A stretch of DNA of 55,408 bases from Thermobifida halotolerans (GCF_003574835.2 NZ_CP063197.1:1-55408), one strand, 5' to 3'; shown: positions 23,733 to 33,900, numbered from the stretch's first letter. Notes: generated by a model from the sequence alone, not told the origin. A program made the numbers and translations.

Positions 23733-24161
23733 TCACGCGGCGGTGGTCTCCTCGGCCCAGACCGCCGCGATCTCCGCAGCCTGGGCGGCCTCAAAACATG
23801 GGGGGCAGCAGCCCTGCAAACTGGTGGGCAGGCAGTAGTCGTGTTCGGTCCGGCAGGCCCGGCAGGTGCGCCGCGCGCGCAGCGCCGCCTCCACCGCCGC
23901 CCGCCGCGCCGCAGTCATCTCACGGACCGGCAGCGCCCGGCTGATCCGGTACAACCACGCGATGCGCACCCCGCCGGAATGGGCCGCGCGGCGCGAGCGC
24001 CACATCAACTGCGCCACCGGCTCCTGACCGCCCGGCCGCAACCCCAACTCCCGCAACTGCGCCCGCGTGGCCAGATCCGCATCCCAGACCCGCGCCCAGC
24101 CGTAGGGATAGGTCGGCAGGCCATACCGGGACCCATCGGGGTCGAAGAACCGCGCCCTCAC
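23733..24161 (-). CDS. RRQRL-type zinc-binding protein
   Basis: A 142-residue protein beginning ARFFDPDGSRYGLPTYPYGW, with an ATRAQLRELGLRPGG segment at the position of the family's RRQRL motif. Later CRACRTEHDYCLPTSLQGCC offers zinc-binding cysteines. This family occurs on actinomycete conjugative plasmids and AICEs beside transfer genes. The GTG start overlaps the upstream stop (GTGA) and has GGAGG 7 nt upstream. The biochemical role is not known to me. Confidence 0.75.
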   Translation of the reverse strand: MRARFFDPDGSRYGLPTYPYGWARVWDADLATRAQLRELGLRPGGQEPVAQLMWRSRRAAHSGGVRIAWLYRISRALPVREMTAARRAAVEAALRARRTCRACRTEHDYCLPTSLQGCCPPCFEAAQAAEIAAVWAEETTAA

Positions 24162-24373
24162 CGCCCGGCCTCCACGTCCTGCGGGGCACAAGACACACAG
24201 CAGCCCTCACCGCAGCCCGGTTCGCTCTCACCCGCCGCGAGCGCGACCAGGAAAGCGACCAGCGCCACCATGCCTGCGGCCTCCACCTCCCACACCAGCC
24301 GCACCAGACCCGCGGCCCCGGCCACCACCAGCACGGCGGCCAACACCACGCGCCGCACCACCGTCCGGCTCAC
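24158..24373 (-). CDS. Small membrane protein
   Basis: 71 residues with two hydrophobic segments (about 7-27 and 32-48) and a Cys-rich tail (CGEGCCVSCAP). It overlaps both neighbours by 4 nt, so it is translationally coupled in the transfer operon. Possibly a Spd-type accessory; no family is recognised. Confidence 0.65.
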   Translation of the reverse strand: MSRTVVRRVVLAAVLVVAGAAGLVRLVWEVEAAGMVALVAFLVALAAGESEPGCGEGCCVSCAPQDVEAGR

Positions 24374-24663
24374 CGCGCCCGCTCCCGCTCCAACTCGGCC
24401 TCGGTGTCGCGGTGGGCCTGACGGCGCCGCCGCAGCCGCTCCGCCTGCACCGCCACGATCCGATCCAACTCCCGGATCCGCGACTCCAGCCGGGCGACGG
24501 TGCGGGCGTGCTCAACCGCCTCCGCCCGGGCCTCGGTCACCCGCTCGGCCGACCGCCGACCCAGCAGGTTGACCTCCTCCTGCAACCGGATCGCCGCATC
24601 CACATGGGTGCGCGCCGTCTCACCCAACTCCCGCCACCGGCGAGAGGACACGATGCGGATCAC
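24370..24663 (-). CDS. Coiled-coil protein
   Basis: A 97-residue, highly charged, continuous helix (ARLESRIRELDRIVAVQAER...). It overlaps the genes on both sides by 4 nt. Likely a structural or scaffold part of the transfer module. No family is recognised. Confidence 0.65.
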   Translation of the reverse strand: MIRIVSSRRWRELGETARTHVDAAIRLQEEVNLLGRRSAERVTEARAEAVEHARTVARLESRIRELDRIVAVQAERLRRRRQAHRDTEAELERERAR

Positions 24664-25163
24664 GCGGCCACCCCCGTGGTGACCTCGCAGGAGGCGGCCA
24701 TCCGCCGCTCCAGCAGCGCGGCCGCCACGGCCTGACGCGGATCCGAAGCGGCCAGCAGCGCATCCACCTGCTCCGCGTCCAGGTCCAGCACCTCGGCCAC
24801 ATCAGCCCAGTACCGGACCGCGAAGTCGCCCTGGCCGTCGGCAGGAACGGCGCCCTCCGGCTCCAGCTCGGCCTCGATCGCGGCCAGCTCCTCCTCGCCG
24901 GGCTCACCCCACTCGTCCTCGCCGTCGGCGCCGACGCGCGCCACCGCCTGGCCGTTACGGGTCGGGCTGGTCGCCTCACCCGTCGCACCGACCAGCAGGG
25001 CCGCGTCCACCCCGGCCTCCGCGGCCACCATCTCGATCGCGACCTGCTCGTCGGCCTCGGCCACCGGGCCGTACAGCAGCGCGATCAGTTCGTCCCGATC
25101 CATCACCGCCAGCAAGCCGCGCTGACCACGAGTTGCCCCAGGCAGCGTCATACTGGAAGACAT
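24660..25163 (-). CDS. First gene of the transfer operon, hypothetical
   Basis: A 167-residue acidic protein (DELIALLYGPVAEADEQVAI, later DFAVRYWADVAEVLDLDAE). ATG 25163 follows GGAGAAC. It is the first gene after the promoter facing the GntR repressor gene and overlaps the next gene by 4 nt. No known domain is recognised. Confidence 0.65.
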   Translation of the reverse strand: MSSSMTLPGATRGQRGLLAVMDRDELIALLYGPVAEADEQVAIEMVAAEAGVDAALLVGATGEATSPTRNGQAVARVGADGEDEWGEPGEEELAAIEAELEPEGAVPADGQGDFAVRYWADVAEVLDLDAEQVDALLAASDPRQAVAAALLERRMAASCEVTTGVAA

Positions 25164-25265
25164 CCGGATGTTCTCCTTCCAGGTAGGTCCGGATTCAGGC
25201 CTCGGCGGGCGGCACCCCGCCGAGGCCGTTGTGCGTAAGGAGCTGCTAGCTCCCCGCCACGCAAG

Positions 25266-25313
25266 ACATACTATGTTTGCTGTTTGATACTATGTCAAGT
25301 GTGGTGATACAAA
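25266..25313. promoter_or_regulatory. Overlapping divergent promoters with GntR operators
   Basis: Plus strand: TTGATA (25284-25289), 18 bp, TACAAA (25308-25313), serving the GntR gene. Minus strand: TTGACA (25298-25293) with CATAGT or TAGTAT 17-19 bp on, serving the transfer operon. ACATACTATGT, a perfect 11-bp palindrome (25266-25276), and a second ATACTATGT copy (25287-25295) centre 19 bp apart across both promoters. They are the likely repressor sites. Confidence 0.65.
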
Positions 25314-25340
25314 TAGTTCCGCACGGTTAGAAGGAGAGGC

Positions 25341-26090
25341 ATGACGCGCTATCGAGAGATCGCGGACGCGATCAGGGAAAAGATCCGGTCAGGCGAGTAC
25401 GCACGAGGGTCGGTGCTGCCTTCGAACGCGAGCCTGGCGTCCGAGCACGCTGTCTCTACCCCCGTGGTCAACCGCGCACTTCAAGTGCTCCAGTCCGAAG
25501 GGTTGGTACGCGCAGAGAGAGGACGAGGCACCGTGGTACACGAGATCGCCCCCCTTGTACGGCGCGCCGTGGAACGACACCGGCGCACGGTGCGGGAACA
25601 GCAGGGCGGCGCCTTCGCGTCCGAGGTTTCGCGTCTGGGCCACACGCCTCGCTCCAACCTGGTGCAGGTGGGCCCGGTCACTCCTCCCCCGCAGGTAGCA
25701 GAGGCGCTGGGCCTGACCGACCCCGATCCGGTAACTGCAATCCGGGATCGCCGCATGTACGCCGACGACACTCCCGTGCAGCTCGCCACGAGCTACATCC
25801 CGTGGGAGATCGCAACAGGGACCCGGATCACGCAGCCCGATGTCGGTCCCGGCGGCACCTATGCCCGCCTGGCCGAGCAGGGACACGTGGTGACGCGGTG
25901 GCGCGAGCGGGTCACCACCCGGTCCCCGTCCGAAGCGGAAGGGGACTTCCTGAAGCTGACCGACGACCAGCGTGTCCTGGCGATCGAACGTGTGGCGTAC
26001 ACGGCCCAGGACCGACCGGTGGAGGTGACGGTGATGGCGTTGCCCGCCCACCAGTGGACCCTGGAATACGAGTGGGAGGACGAATCCTGA
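25341..26090 (+). CDS. GntR/HutC-type repressor (KorSA-like)
   Basis: 249 residues. N-terminal winged helix (TRYREIADAIREKIRSGEYA, then VNRALQVLQSEGLVRAERGRG) and a C-terminal UTRA ligand domain (PVQLATSYIPWEIA). It is divergent from the pSAM2-like transfer operon. In pSAM2 the GntR protein KorSA represses transfer functions, so this is probably the transfer repressor and autorepressor through the paired ATACTATGT sites. ATG follows AGAAGGAGAGGC. A strong terminator overlaps its stop codon. Confidence 0.85.
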   Translation: MTRYREIADAIREKIRSGEYARGSVLPSNASLASEHAVSTPVVNRALQVLQSEGLVRAERGRGTVVHEIAPLVRRAVERHRRTVREQQGGAFASEVSRLGHTPRSNLVQVGPVTPPPQVAEALGLTDPDPVTAIRDRRMYADDTPVQLATSYIPWEIATGTRITQPDVGPGGTYARLAEQGHVVTRWRERVTTRSPSEAEGDFLKLTDDQRVLAIERVAYTAQDRPVEVTVMALPAHQWTLEYEWEDES

Positions 26091-26129
26091 CGAGAGAGCC
26101 CCGGCGCGTCCACGCCGGGGCTCTCTCGT
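26090..26129 (+). terminator. 17-bp terminator hairpin of the GntR gene
   Basis: A perfect 17-bp stem (26090-26106 with 26113-26129) and 6-nt loop begin at the last base of the stop codon. No U-tract. A smaller 9-bp hairpin follows at 26223-26246, preceded by an A-rich run, so on the minus strand it resembles an intrinsic terminator. Confidence 0.8.
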
Positions 26130-26362
26130 GGGCTCCTGTGTGACTCCAGTTGCCCGGCGGCACAGTCGCGCTGTCAGGAGCCCATAGCGCCCCGTGACGC
26201 TACAGTTCCCAGACAAAGAAAAGGCCGGGAGTGCCACCTCCCGGCCCTGAGAGTCTTCGCGTCTACCCAACAACGAAAGACAGTGATGAGTCTACCCGTG
26301 TGTGCCGACATGGCACAGCATGTCCCCGCCCACTCTCCTTCTTCGCTGGTCGGAGGTGTGCG

Positions 26363-27352
26363 GTGACGATCCAGCACATGAACCTGGTGTTCCAGGCGGA
26401 GGGCCTGAACCACAGCGAGAAGGTGGTTCTCCTCGCCTACTGCAACTACACCGACCCCCACGGCTACGTCTGGGCCGGTGTGGACCGTATCGCCGACGAC
26501 ACCGGCGCTTCCACCAGCACCGTCAAGCGGGTCCGGTCTGCCCTCAAGGCCAAGAACCTCCTCGCGACCAAACGGCGCGTCGATCCCCGCACCGGCGAGT
26601 CGATCCCCAACCTCACCCGCATCAACCTGTCGCTGCTGGAGTCGATGCGTCGAGCTCCCAAGGAGTACGACGACAACCTCGTCGAGGCTCTGACTTTCGA
26701 CTCAGAAGAGCCCTCGAAACCCTCAGACGAAAACCCCTCTGACCTGCGGATGGATCAATCTGAGCCCAGGGCTGACCTGCGGATGGATCAATCTGAGCCC
26801 ACCCCCGGGCTCAATCTGACCCCTCCCTATGGCGGGCTCAATCTGACCCCTAATCCCTCAGTACATCCATCAGACTCATCCTCTTCAGGGGGCGTGGGCG
26901 CGTCCCCGCCTCCGAAGCGCCCCGCAGAGGAGGAGGAAGAGACTTCGTCCGCGAGACGGCGGGGCCGAGGGGCGGTTCAGGTGGTGATGGAGCGCACGGG
27001 GGCTTCTGAGGAGGAGGCCGACCAGGTGATCACGCTGGTTCGGGAGCACGCCTTCAAAAAGAACATCAGGATCGCGTCAATGAGCCGCTACGTCGCTGGA
27101 TTCGCTGCGGAGGACCTGGAGGCGCGGTTGGCCGAGATACGCCGTCAGCGTGGCTCTGAGGGCCGTTCAGGGGGATCGAAGCGGCCGCGGCGGTTGGTGA
27201 TGTGCTCCCACCACTACGTGCCGGTGCCATGTGGGGCCTGCCAGGTCGAGATCCGCTCCGGAGAGACCGAGACCGCCAAGCGAACCTTGGCCAAGCAGGG
27301 CCCAGAGAACCGACCCGACCTGGTCGAGTGGTTGGCTCCGGCCTCGACCTGA
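26363..27352 (+). CDS. Replication initiator-like HTH protein
   Basis: 329 residues. The N-terminal HTH domain (LNHSEKVVLLAYCNYTDPHG, then VDRIADDTGASTSTVKRVRS) resembles phage-type and plasmid initiators. The middle is low-complexity and coded by iterated DNA (26755-26850); the C-terminus is basic with a CSHHY...CGAC zinc-like end. The GTG start has GGAGG 6 nt upstream. The next gene is a DnaB helicase, so initiator plus helicase plus internal repeats resemble the lambda O/P arrangement, with the origin inside the initiator gene. The helicase-loader function is inferred. Confidence 0.7.
   Translation: MTIQHMNLVFQAEGLNHSEKVVLLAYCNYTDPHGYVWAGVDRIADDTGASTSTVKRVRSALKAKNLLATKRRVDPRTGESIPNLTRINLSLLESMRRAPKEYDDNLVEALTFDSEEPSKPSDENPSDLRMDQSEPRADLRMDQSEPTPGLNLTPPYGGLNLTPNPSVHPSDSSSSGGVGASPPPKRPAEEEEETSSARRRGRGAVQVVMERTGASEEEADQVITLVREHAFKKNIRIASMSRYVAGFAAEDLEARLAEIRRQRGSEGRSGGSKRPRRLVMCSHHYVPVPCGACQVEIRSGETETAKRTLAKQGPENRPDLVEWLAPAST
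26755..26850 (+). repeat. Four iteron-like repeats inside the initiator gene
   Basis: TCAATCTGASCCC occurs in the same orientation at 26755-26767, 26788-26800, 26811-26823 and 26838-26850 (spacings 33, 23, 27 bp). The first two share a longer GACCTGCGGATGGATCAATC context. The last two share GGGCTCAATCTGACCCCT. A less GC-rich stretch follows (26851-26890). It is a candidate replication origin. Confidence 0.6.
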
Positions 27353-27453
27353 CTCCTGGACCCGGCGGAAAAGCAAAAAGGGGGGGCCTCCTGGCTCGCA
27401 ACCCGTGCCCACCACCCCTGTTCCCCTGCGGATTGACAGAGGAGGACTCCAGT

Positions 27454-28797
27454 ATGACCGGCCAGTTGGAGCCTGCGTTGGAGGAGCGGGCACTGCCGCA
27501 CGACATCACCGCCGAGCAGGCGGTGCTGGGCGGGGTGCTGCTCAACCCGGACGTGTTGCATGAGGTGCTGGAGATTGTGGAGGCGGCCGATTTCTACCGG
27601 CCTGCCCACCAGGTGATCCTAAACGTGGCCACGCAGATGAGCGATCAGGGCCAGGCGTTGGACGCCATCACCGTGCACGCCGAACTGGTGAGGCGAGGCG
27701 AGGCGATGCGGGTGGGAGGTGCGCCGTATCTGCACACGTTGATCGAGACGGTGCCCACCACCGCCAACACCACCTACTACGCACGCATCGTCGCAGAGAA
27801 AGCACAACTGCGGCGTCTGGTGGAGGCCGGACTCGGGATCGCCCAGCTTGGCTACACCGGCCAGGGTGAGGCTGATGACCTGGTGACCCGCGGTGAGCGG
27901 TTGTGGCAGCGTGCTGCTCGCCTCGGCGACGATGATCCTATGGTGACCACCTATGCCGATCTGCTGCCCGACCTGGTCGACCGCATGGGGGCCACTGCCG
28001 AAGAAGAAGGCCTGGTGCCGCTACCGTATGTCGATCTGGCCCACCTGCTGGGGGGAGGGCTGCGTCCGGGCCAGTTGGTGGTGGTCGGAGGACGTCCCGG
28101 GCACGGCAAGACCACCATCGCCCTGGACCTCACCCGGCACGCCGCCCGAGCAGGCCACCACGTGCTGTTTGTGAATCTGGAGATGACCGACCAGGAGTTG
28201 GGCCACAAGATCCTGGCAGCCGAAACCCAGGTGCCTCTGGGTAAGATCACCGATCCCGAGGCCCCCCTGAACGCGGAAGAGTGGGCACGGGTGGAGCGCC
28301 ACCTGGTGCACCGCCACGAGCTGCCGATCACCATCGACCATGATCCGCACTGCACGCTGGCGCGGATCCGCGGCCGGGTCAGCGCCCTGGCGCGGGCCGG
28401 CACCCCGGCAGGCCTGGTGGTGATCGACTATTTGCAGTTGATCACGCACGCAGCCGCCGACACCCGCGAACAGCAGATCGCTGAGACCACCCGCTCCCTG
28501 AAATTGCTGGCCCGCGAGATGAAAGTTCCTGTGCTGCTGCTGGCCCAAGTCAACCGTGAGGCTGCCAAACGCGACGACGGCATGCCCCGGCTCAGCGACT
28601 TCCGCGAATCCGGCGCAGTGGAACAGGACGCCAACATCGCCCTGATGATTCACAATCCCGGCGCCGATGATCCCGAGACGCCGCGCCAGGGCGAACTCGA
28701 CATCCGGGTGGCCAAGAACCGCGGTGGCCCGCTGGGCAACGTCACGGTTGCCGCCCAACTCCACTACGCCCGTTGCGTCAACCTCGCACGTCCCTGA
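27454..28797 (+). CDS. dnaB: Replicative DNA helicase DnaB
   Basis: A 447-residue RecA-fold hexameric helicase. N-terminal DnaB domain (AEQAVLGGVLLNPDVLHEVL), Walker A GGRPGHGKTTIA near residue 214, NLEMTDQELGHKI, Walker B LVVIDYLQL, and the C-terminal REMKVPVLLLAQVNR and FRESGAVEQDAN motifs. Full length for the family. ATG 27454 follows GAGGAGGAC. It lies 101 nt after the initiator gene; the pair forms the replication module. Confidence 0.93.
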   Translation: MTGQLEPALEERALPHDITAEQAVLGGVLLNPDVLHEVLEIVEAADFYRPAHQVILNVATQMSDQGQALDAITVHAELVRRGEAMRVGGAPYLHTLIETVPTTANTTYYARIVAEKAQLRRLVEAGLGIAQLGYTGQGEADDLVTRGERLWQRAARLGDDDPMVTTYADLLPDLVDRMGATAEEEGLVPLPYVDLAHLLGGGLRPGQLVVVGGRPGHGKTTIALDLTRHAARAGHHVLFVNLEMTDQELGHKILAAETQVPLGKITDPEAPLNAEEWARVERHLVHRHELPITIDHDPHCTLARIRGRVSALARAGTPAGLVVIDYLQLITHAAADTREQQIAETTRSLKLLAREMKVPVLLLAQVNREAAKRDDGMPRLSDFRESGAVEQDANIALMIHNPGADDPETPRQGELDIRVAKNRGGPLGNVTVAAQLHYARCVNLARP

Positions 28798-28963
28798 CCT
28801 CCCTCAGAGCCGTGTGGCTGACCGTGCCGTCGTAAAAGCCAGACAGAACGCGCCCGTATTCGTTACGGTTCTCCCGCTTAAGGCGTACTTCAAGAGGTGG
28901 GCTCCCACTCACAGCCACGCCCGACGAACGGAAGGCGCCCATTTCGCCGAAGGAGAGACCAAG

Positions 28964-30790
28964 ATGACGTCTGAGGACGCGAAGAGCACCAGCGATTTGG
29001 AACTGGACTTGGAGCTTCGCTTCTTCGACGGTGCTGATGACCAACTCGTCGACATCGCTCGCAGATACTGGTCTTTTGACGGGGTGGACGAGAGCGGTGC
29101 CTACCCCCAGTGGGGATGCTTGGTCCGTGACATTGACACCGCCGGGTGGGGACGCCGTCTTCACGTCCTGGCTGCTGCCGTGAGCCGTGCGGTGCTTAAA
29201 GGCTTCTCCTGTGCCGCGTGCGGCGGTGAACTCTCTTTAGCCTCCCGCAGCACTCTTCAGGAGGTCCTTGATGGTGCCCACGAGCATGACTGTGTGGACT
29301 GCCGTCCCGTGCTACTGGAGGAAGCCGAGAAACTGTCGGACCCCAAACGCCGGGCCCGGCGTCAGCAGCACCAAGAGCGTCAATTGGCTCTTCAGAGAGT
29401 CGCTTCGGCTAAGCAGGAATGGCTTCACAACCGTCGCGAAGCGGCCTATGAGACCTACCCCTTGCGGTGGCGTCCTGAGGAGCAAGTCCCGCCGCTGAGC
29501 CTGTATCAGGAGCTCACCGCCCTGGCCGTACTGCGTTATGCGGCCAAGGGCGGACTGGTCTGCGCCCAGGCCCGCTTGACCGACCGTGCCCTGGTGCCCC
29601 ACGTCGAGGACTTTGAGGCTCTGAACGAGTTGCACAACCTCGGAGTACTGGCGATCCACCCGGGGACTCCGCTGGATTCCCTGGTGTGGGAACCGGCGAC
29701 TTTTCAAGAGGCCTACGCCCAGGCCGAAGGGAATCTGGACAACTTGCCCGCTGCTCGACCAGCTGGCCGCTACTGGCCGTTCAAGACGGTGTTCTACGTG
29801 CCCTTCGGGTCGGATGCCTCCTTGGCCGCCAAGCGCTTGGACAAGGAACTAACCCAGCGCCTGGCCCGTGCTCTGAAGGACCATGAACGCTACCAGGCCC
29901 TTGAGGAACTCGCCGTTGAGGTGATCGCTGCGGAGACCGTGCGCTACTTCGATTACAAGCTGACCCAGCATCACCTGCCAGCGGTTCCCGGTGACCACCG
30001 ACCTCGACTTGAAGAGGCGGCTGTCAGGCTCGCGCGCTCACGTTGCCTGGGGGATATGTATTTCTGCGCTTGGTCGGCGGCCAGCAGCGCCGCAACGGCA
30101 TCCAAGCGTCACCCCTCGGCACCGCAGGAGAACATGACCACCCACGGCGTCAACCGCTTCGAGGACCGAGCCAAAACCCTCCTCGACAACCCAGGCGAGG
30201 AGGTCAAGACCTTCGAGGAAGATGCCAACTTCGGTCTTTCTGCACTGACCAGGACCCTGTTCTACACGGTCTTGGACATGAATCCGATGACCACCACGCT
30301 GTCGCAGATCCGGCAGCAGCGCCCCGCCCCTCCAACACCTCCTTCTCCACCTCGCGTCGCCCAACCGTCGACCGCGCCCTCTGCCGAGGACTCGAAGTGG
30401 ACCTACCCTCCGTTGGAGGAAAGCGAGTTCCCCTCAGTGGAATTACAGGCCCGCAGACTCGCCGAAGTCGCTGCCCACTGGTCCCCCGAGAAGGTCGCCT
30501 CCGGATTCGAGGACGTGCGCCAGACCATCACCGCCGTCTGGGAAGACGGCCATCCCGATCGCAGCACACTCATCGATGCCGCAGCTGGACTGGAGACTTA
30601 TTTCCACCAACTGCGCTCCTACCTCGACTCCCACCAAGCCGCACTGGCCATGATCCTGGCCGGTGGCCTGCGCCGTGAACTCATCGGCCAATGCCCTGAC
30701 ACTTTCTACGCCGGGCAGATTGTCATCGGTCTCCTTGGCGACTCTTTGACTCCGGCGCTAGACATGGATGGCAGCCCTCCTGTCTCCTGA
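28964..30790 (+). CDS. Hypothetical 608-residue protein
   Basis: No family is recognised. Acidic N-terminus; a CAACGG...CVDC knuckle near residues 85-115 could bind zinc. A Lys/Arg-rich helix follows (KRRARRQQHQERQLALQRV), then helical domains and a Pro-rich linker before the last ~150 residues. ATG 28964 has GGAGAGACCAAG upstream; the open frame to the left overlaps dnaB. Third-position GC is lower than in its neighbours, suggesting a different history. It is in the same orientation as the replication genes after a 166-nt gap. Confidence 0.7.
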   Translation: MTSEDAKSTSDLELDLELRFFDGADDQLVDIARRYWSFDGVDESGAYPQWGCLVRDIDTAGWGRRLHVLAAAVSRAVLKGFSCAACGGELSLASRSTLQEVLDGAHEHDCVDCRPVLLEEAEKLSDPKRRARRQQHQERQLALQRVASAKQEWLHNRREAAYETYPLRWRPEEQVPPLSLYQELTALAVLRYAAKGGLVCAQARLTDRALVPHVEDFEALNELHNLGVLAIHPGTPLDSLVWEPATFQEAYAQAEGNLDNLPAARPAGRYWPFKTVFYVPFGSDASLAAKRLDKELTQRLARALKDHERYQALEELAVEVIAAETVRYFDYKLTQHHLPAVPGDHRPRLEEAAVRLARSRCLGDMYFCAWSAASSAATASKRHPSAPQENMTTHGVNRFEDRAKTLLDNPGEEVKTFEEDANFGLSALTRTLFYTVLDMNPMTTTLSQIRQQRPAPPTPPSPPRVAQPSTAPSAEDSKWTYPPLEESEFPSVELQARRLAEVAAHWSPEKVASGFEDVRQTITAVWEDGHPDRSTLIDAAAGLETYFHQLRSYLDSHQAALAMILAGGLRRELIGQCPDTFYAGQIVIGLLGDSLTPALDMDGSPPVS

Positions 30791-30832
30791 TAGCGGCGTA
30801 TCCCTATTCTGAGGAATTTTTGATTCCCTTGG

Positions 30833-30847
30833 CTTTACGACGTAAAG
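30833..30847. repeat. 15-bp palindrome between convergent genes
   Basis: CTTTACG-A-CGTAAAG, a perfect palindrome in the 146-bp gap between the 608-residue gene and the relaxase gene. Too short for a strong terminator; possibly a protein-binding site. Confidence 0.4.
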
Positions 30848-30936
30848 ATGAGAGGTGACTCAATATGAATGGCAGCCCTCCTCGATCGTGGCCGGAACCG
30901 GTAAGTCGCCGTTGAGGGAGCAGTCGTCCTTGAAAG

Positions 30937-33900
30937 TCAGCGGGGTCCGTGGGGGCGACGGACTGCCGACGGCGGAGGGAGGGGGTAGGACGTGGGAGAC
31001 CGAGGCACGCCGTGGGCGGGGCGGGGGGCGCCGGAGGATTGCCGGGAAGCAGTGCGTGGTGCCGGTTGAGAAGCCAGGTCGGCGGTTTGGAGGCTGTGCT
31101 GGCGCCGCAACTCCTGCAACTGGGTCTTGTCCAGGCGGGCAAGGTCGGCGCGGGTCAGGTCGTGGGCCAGGGCCAGGGGCTCCAAGGCGACCAGTTCGCG
31201 CTCACGCTGTTCGTGTTGGCGGACGTCCTGGTGGTCGCGTAGGTCGGCGTCCAAGGCCTGCTGCCACAGGGCCTCGGCGTGGCGGCGGGTCTGGTGGAGG
31301 TTGTCCAAGGTGTTCGACAGCGCTGTCTGAGCGGCCTCGGCCGCTTCTCGGGCCGCGTCCGGAGTGGTGCCCTGCAGCAGCAGTCGCATCCGTCCGGCCT
31401 GGGCGCGGGCGACGGCTTCTCGGGCCTGTGTGCGCAGGTGCGAAAGAGCGGCCTCCAGTTCGGTGGCCTGCTGGCGCAGCGCGGCAACCTCTTCGGCCGC
31501 GGCCTGGGCGGCGGGGCCTCGCCCGGCGCGGATGTCTTCCAGGCTGAGCGGAGACGGCGTGGGAGTGGGCGCGGTGCGGTGGGTCAGGCCCCGGTTATCC
31601 GCGATTTCGTCGAGGACCAGGCTGTCAGGGGTGTCGGTGAGGGTGGTGGCGTAGGCGGTGATGACTCGGTGCAGGGCTTCCTCGGCGGTGCTGGCCTCAC
31701 CGAGACGCAACCGGACCTGCTCGGATCCGAGTTCGCAGGCGGGAAGGTACAGGTCGGTGCGCACCCGCGCGCGGGACATGGCGGGGTAGAGGCTGTGGGC
31801 ATCAGCGCCCAGGCCGTAGACGTGACAGCGGTCAGCGGTCAGGCCTTGGGCGGCGGCGATGGTGATCGCATAGCCGTGCACCAGGTCACCACGGGCGATC
31901 TGGGCGGGGCTGATCCAGGCCGAGGTGACCGTGCCGTTGTGCCGCCACTCCACCAGTGCCCCCCGGCGGGCGTCCACGGCGGTCACCACCCCGCGGTAGC
32001 CGTTGAGCACGTCGGGGTCGCTGCTGTGGCGAGAACGGTAGTCGTTGCGGCGCAACCGCACCTGATCCCCCGCGGCCAGGGACAGGTGTTCTCCGCCGCG
32101 CAGGCGGTAGGTGACGTCCGCTCCGGTGAGCAGGCCCCGGGCGCGGGCGAGAGCGCGGGCATGGGCGTTGAGCGCGGCTGCGTCGCTGTTGGTGGCGGCG
32201 AGCATGAGCAGTTGCTCGACCGCGTCGTGCGGGTCGGTGTGGCGCTGGCGGTCGGCCCACCAGGCAGCGGCCATCTGCGCGTGCGCGGCATCGGCGTCGG
32301 CGGGAGCGTGGATCATGCCGTGCTCGCCCCACAACGCCAGGGCGGTACGGCGGGCGCCGTCGCGCCACGCGGCCAGCGCGGCCCGGTCCACTTGTCCGCG
32401 CTGACGGCGGTTCTCGGTGAGCACCAAGCCGTCGACGAGCTCGTGCACGCGGCCGAACGCACCGCCCACGCCGATCGACCGCAGTTGCAGCGGATCTCCG
32501 ATCCCCACGAGTTTGGTGCCGGTGCGTTCGGCCTCGGCGACCAAGCGGGCCAGGTCGCGGTCGGCCACCATGGCGGCCTCGTCGATGACGAGCACGTCCA
32601 CCCCGTCCAGACCGGGCCCGTCATCGATGCGGCGCATCCACGCGGCCAGGGTGGCCGAGGAGAGGCCGGCCTCGGCACGCAGCCCGGCGGCGGCCACCGC
32701 GGCCACGGCCGCGCCCTCCACCCGGTACCCGGCCGCCTCCCACACCGCGCGGGCCGCGCTCATAACGGTGGTCTTGCCCGCCCCGGCCACGCCGACCACG
32801 GCATCGACGCCGTGGCCTGAACCGACCAGGCGCTCCACCACGCGGGTCTGCTCTGTGGAGAGGGTGAAGCCCTTGTGCTGCTGCCAGTCGTGCAGGGCGC
32901 GCGCGGCGAGTCCGCGGTCGGCCATGGCCGCGCCCGCGTTCAGACGGGCCTGGGCCGAGCGGGTGATGGTCTGCTCGGCACCCACGACCTCAGCGGAGGT
33001 GTAGCGGTCGGCGTGCGCCATGTGGGACGGTCCCGCATCAGGCAGTCGCACCGCGTAGGGGTGGGCCAGCACCGCCTCGGTCAGCGCCTCCAACTCGTCG
33101 ATTCCGCCCAGTCCAGGGCCGAGGGCGTCGGCGACGGCGGCCATGACCTTCGCCCTGGTGACCACCTTGGTCTGGGCGGTCACCCCGGTCTCCGGATCCC
33201 ACACCGCCGCGGCCACAGCGTCGAGGTCGGGGCGGTGCGGCGGGCCGGAGGGCCCCACGGCCGGAGCGCCCCCCGGAGGCATGCGTCCCAGTACGTCGGC
33301 GACCAAGGCCTCAGGGGAGAGACCCGCCTCGTGTGCGCGTTGACGCCAGGCGGCACGCTCCTGTTCGGGAGACAGATCGATCTTGGCTCCGGCGGTGCGT
33401 CGCGCCGCGACTCTGCTGACCTCGGCACTGGCGCACTCCCCGACCTCCTCGGTGATCTGCCGGGCACGCCGGGAGTACAGGCGCCGCACCTGCTCGTCGA
33501 TGCCGGAGAGTTCCCACCGTCCGCTGTCGGGATTGCGTTCCCAGGACACGCCGAACTCGGCGGTGAGCAGTTGACGCAGCCGGGCGCGAGCATACTGGCC
33601 CACGGCCGCGACGTGGCGGTGCAGGTCGCGTCCGCCTGCGGCGATGGTGCGCCACTTGCCGTCGGAGCCACGCGCGAGGTTGGCGATCATGACGTGGGCG
33701 TGCAGGTGCGGATCCCCAACTTGCCCGGCGACCGGGCGGGCGGTGCGGTGCAACGTGATCGTGCCGACCAGGCCGCTGGTGTCCAGCCGCTGGGCGGTGC
33801 GGCCGTCCCCGTGGTGGCCGCTCATCACATAGCCGGTCCACGACTCCAGCGCCGCGACCGAATCGCGGACGGTCTGCAGGTACAACTCCTCGATCCGGGC

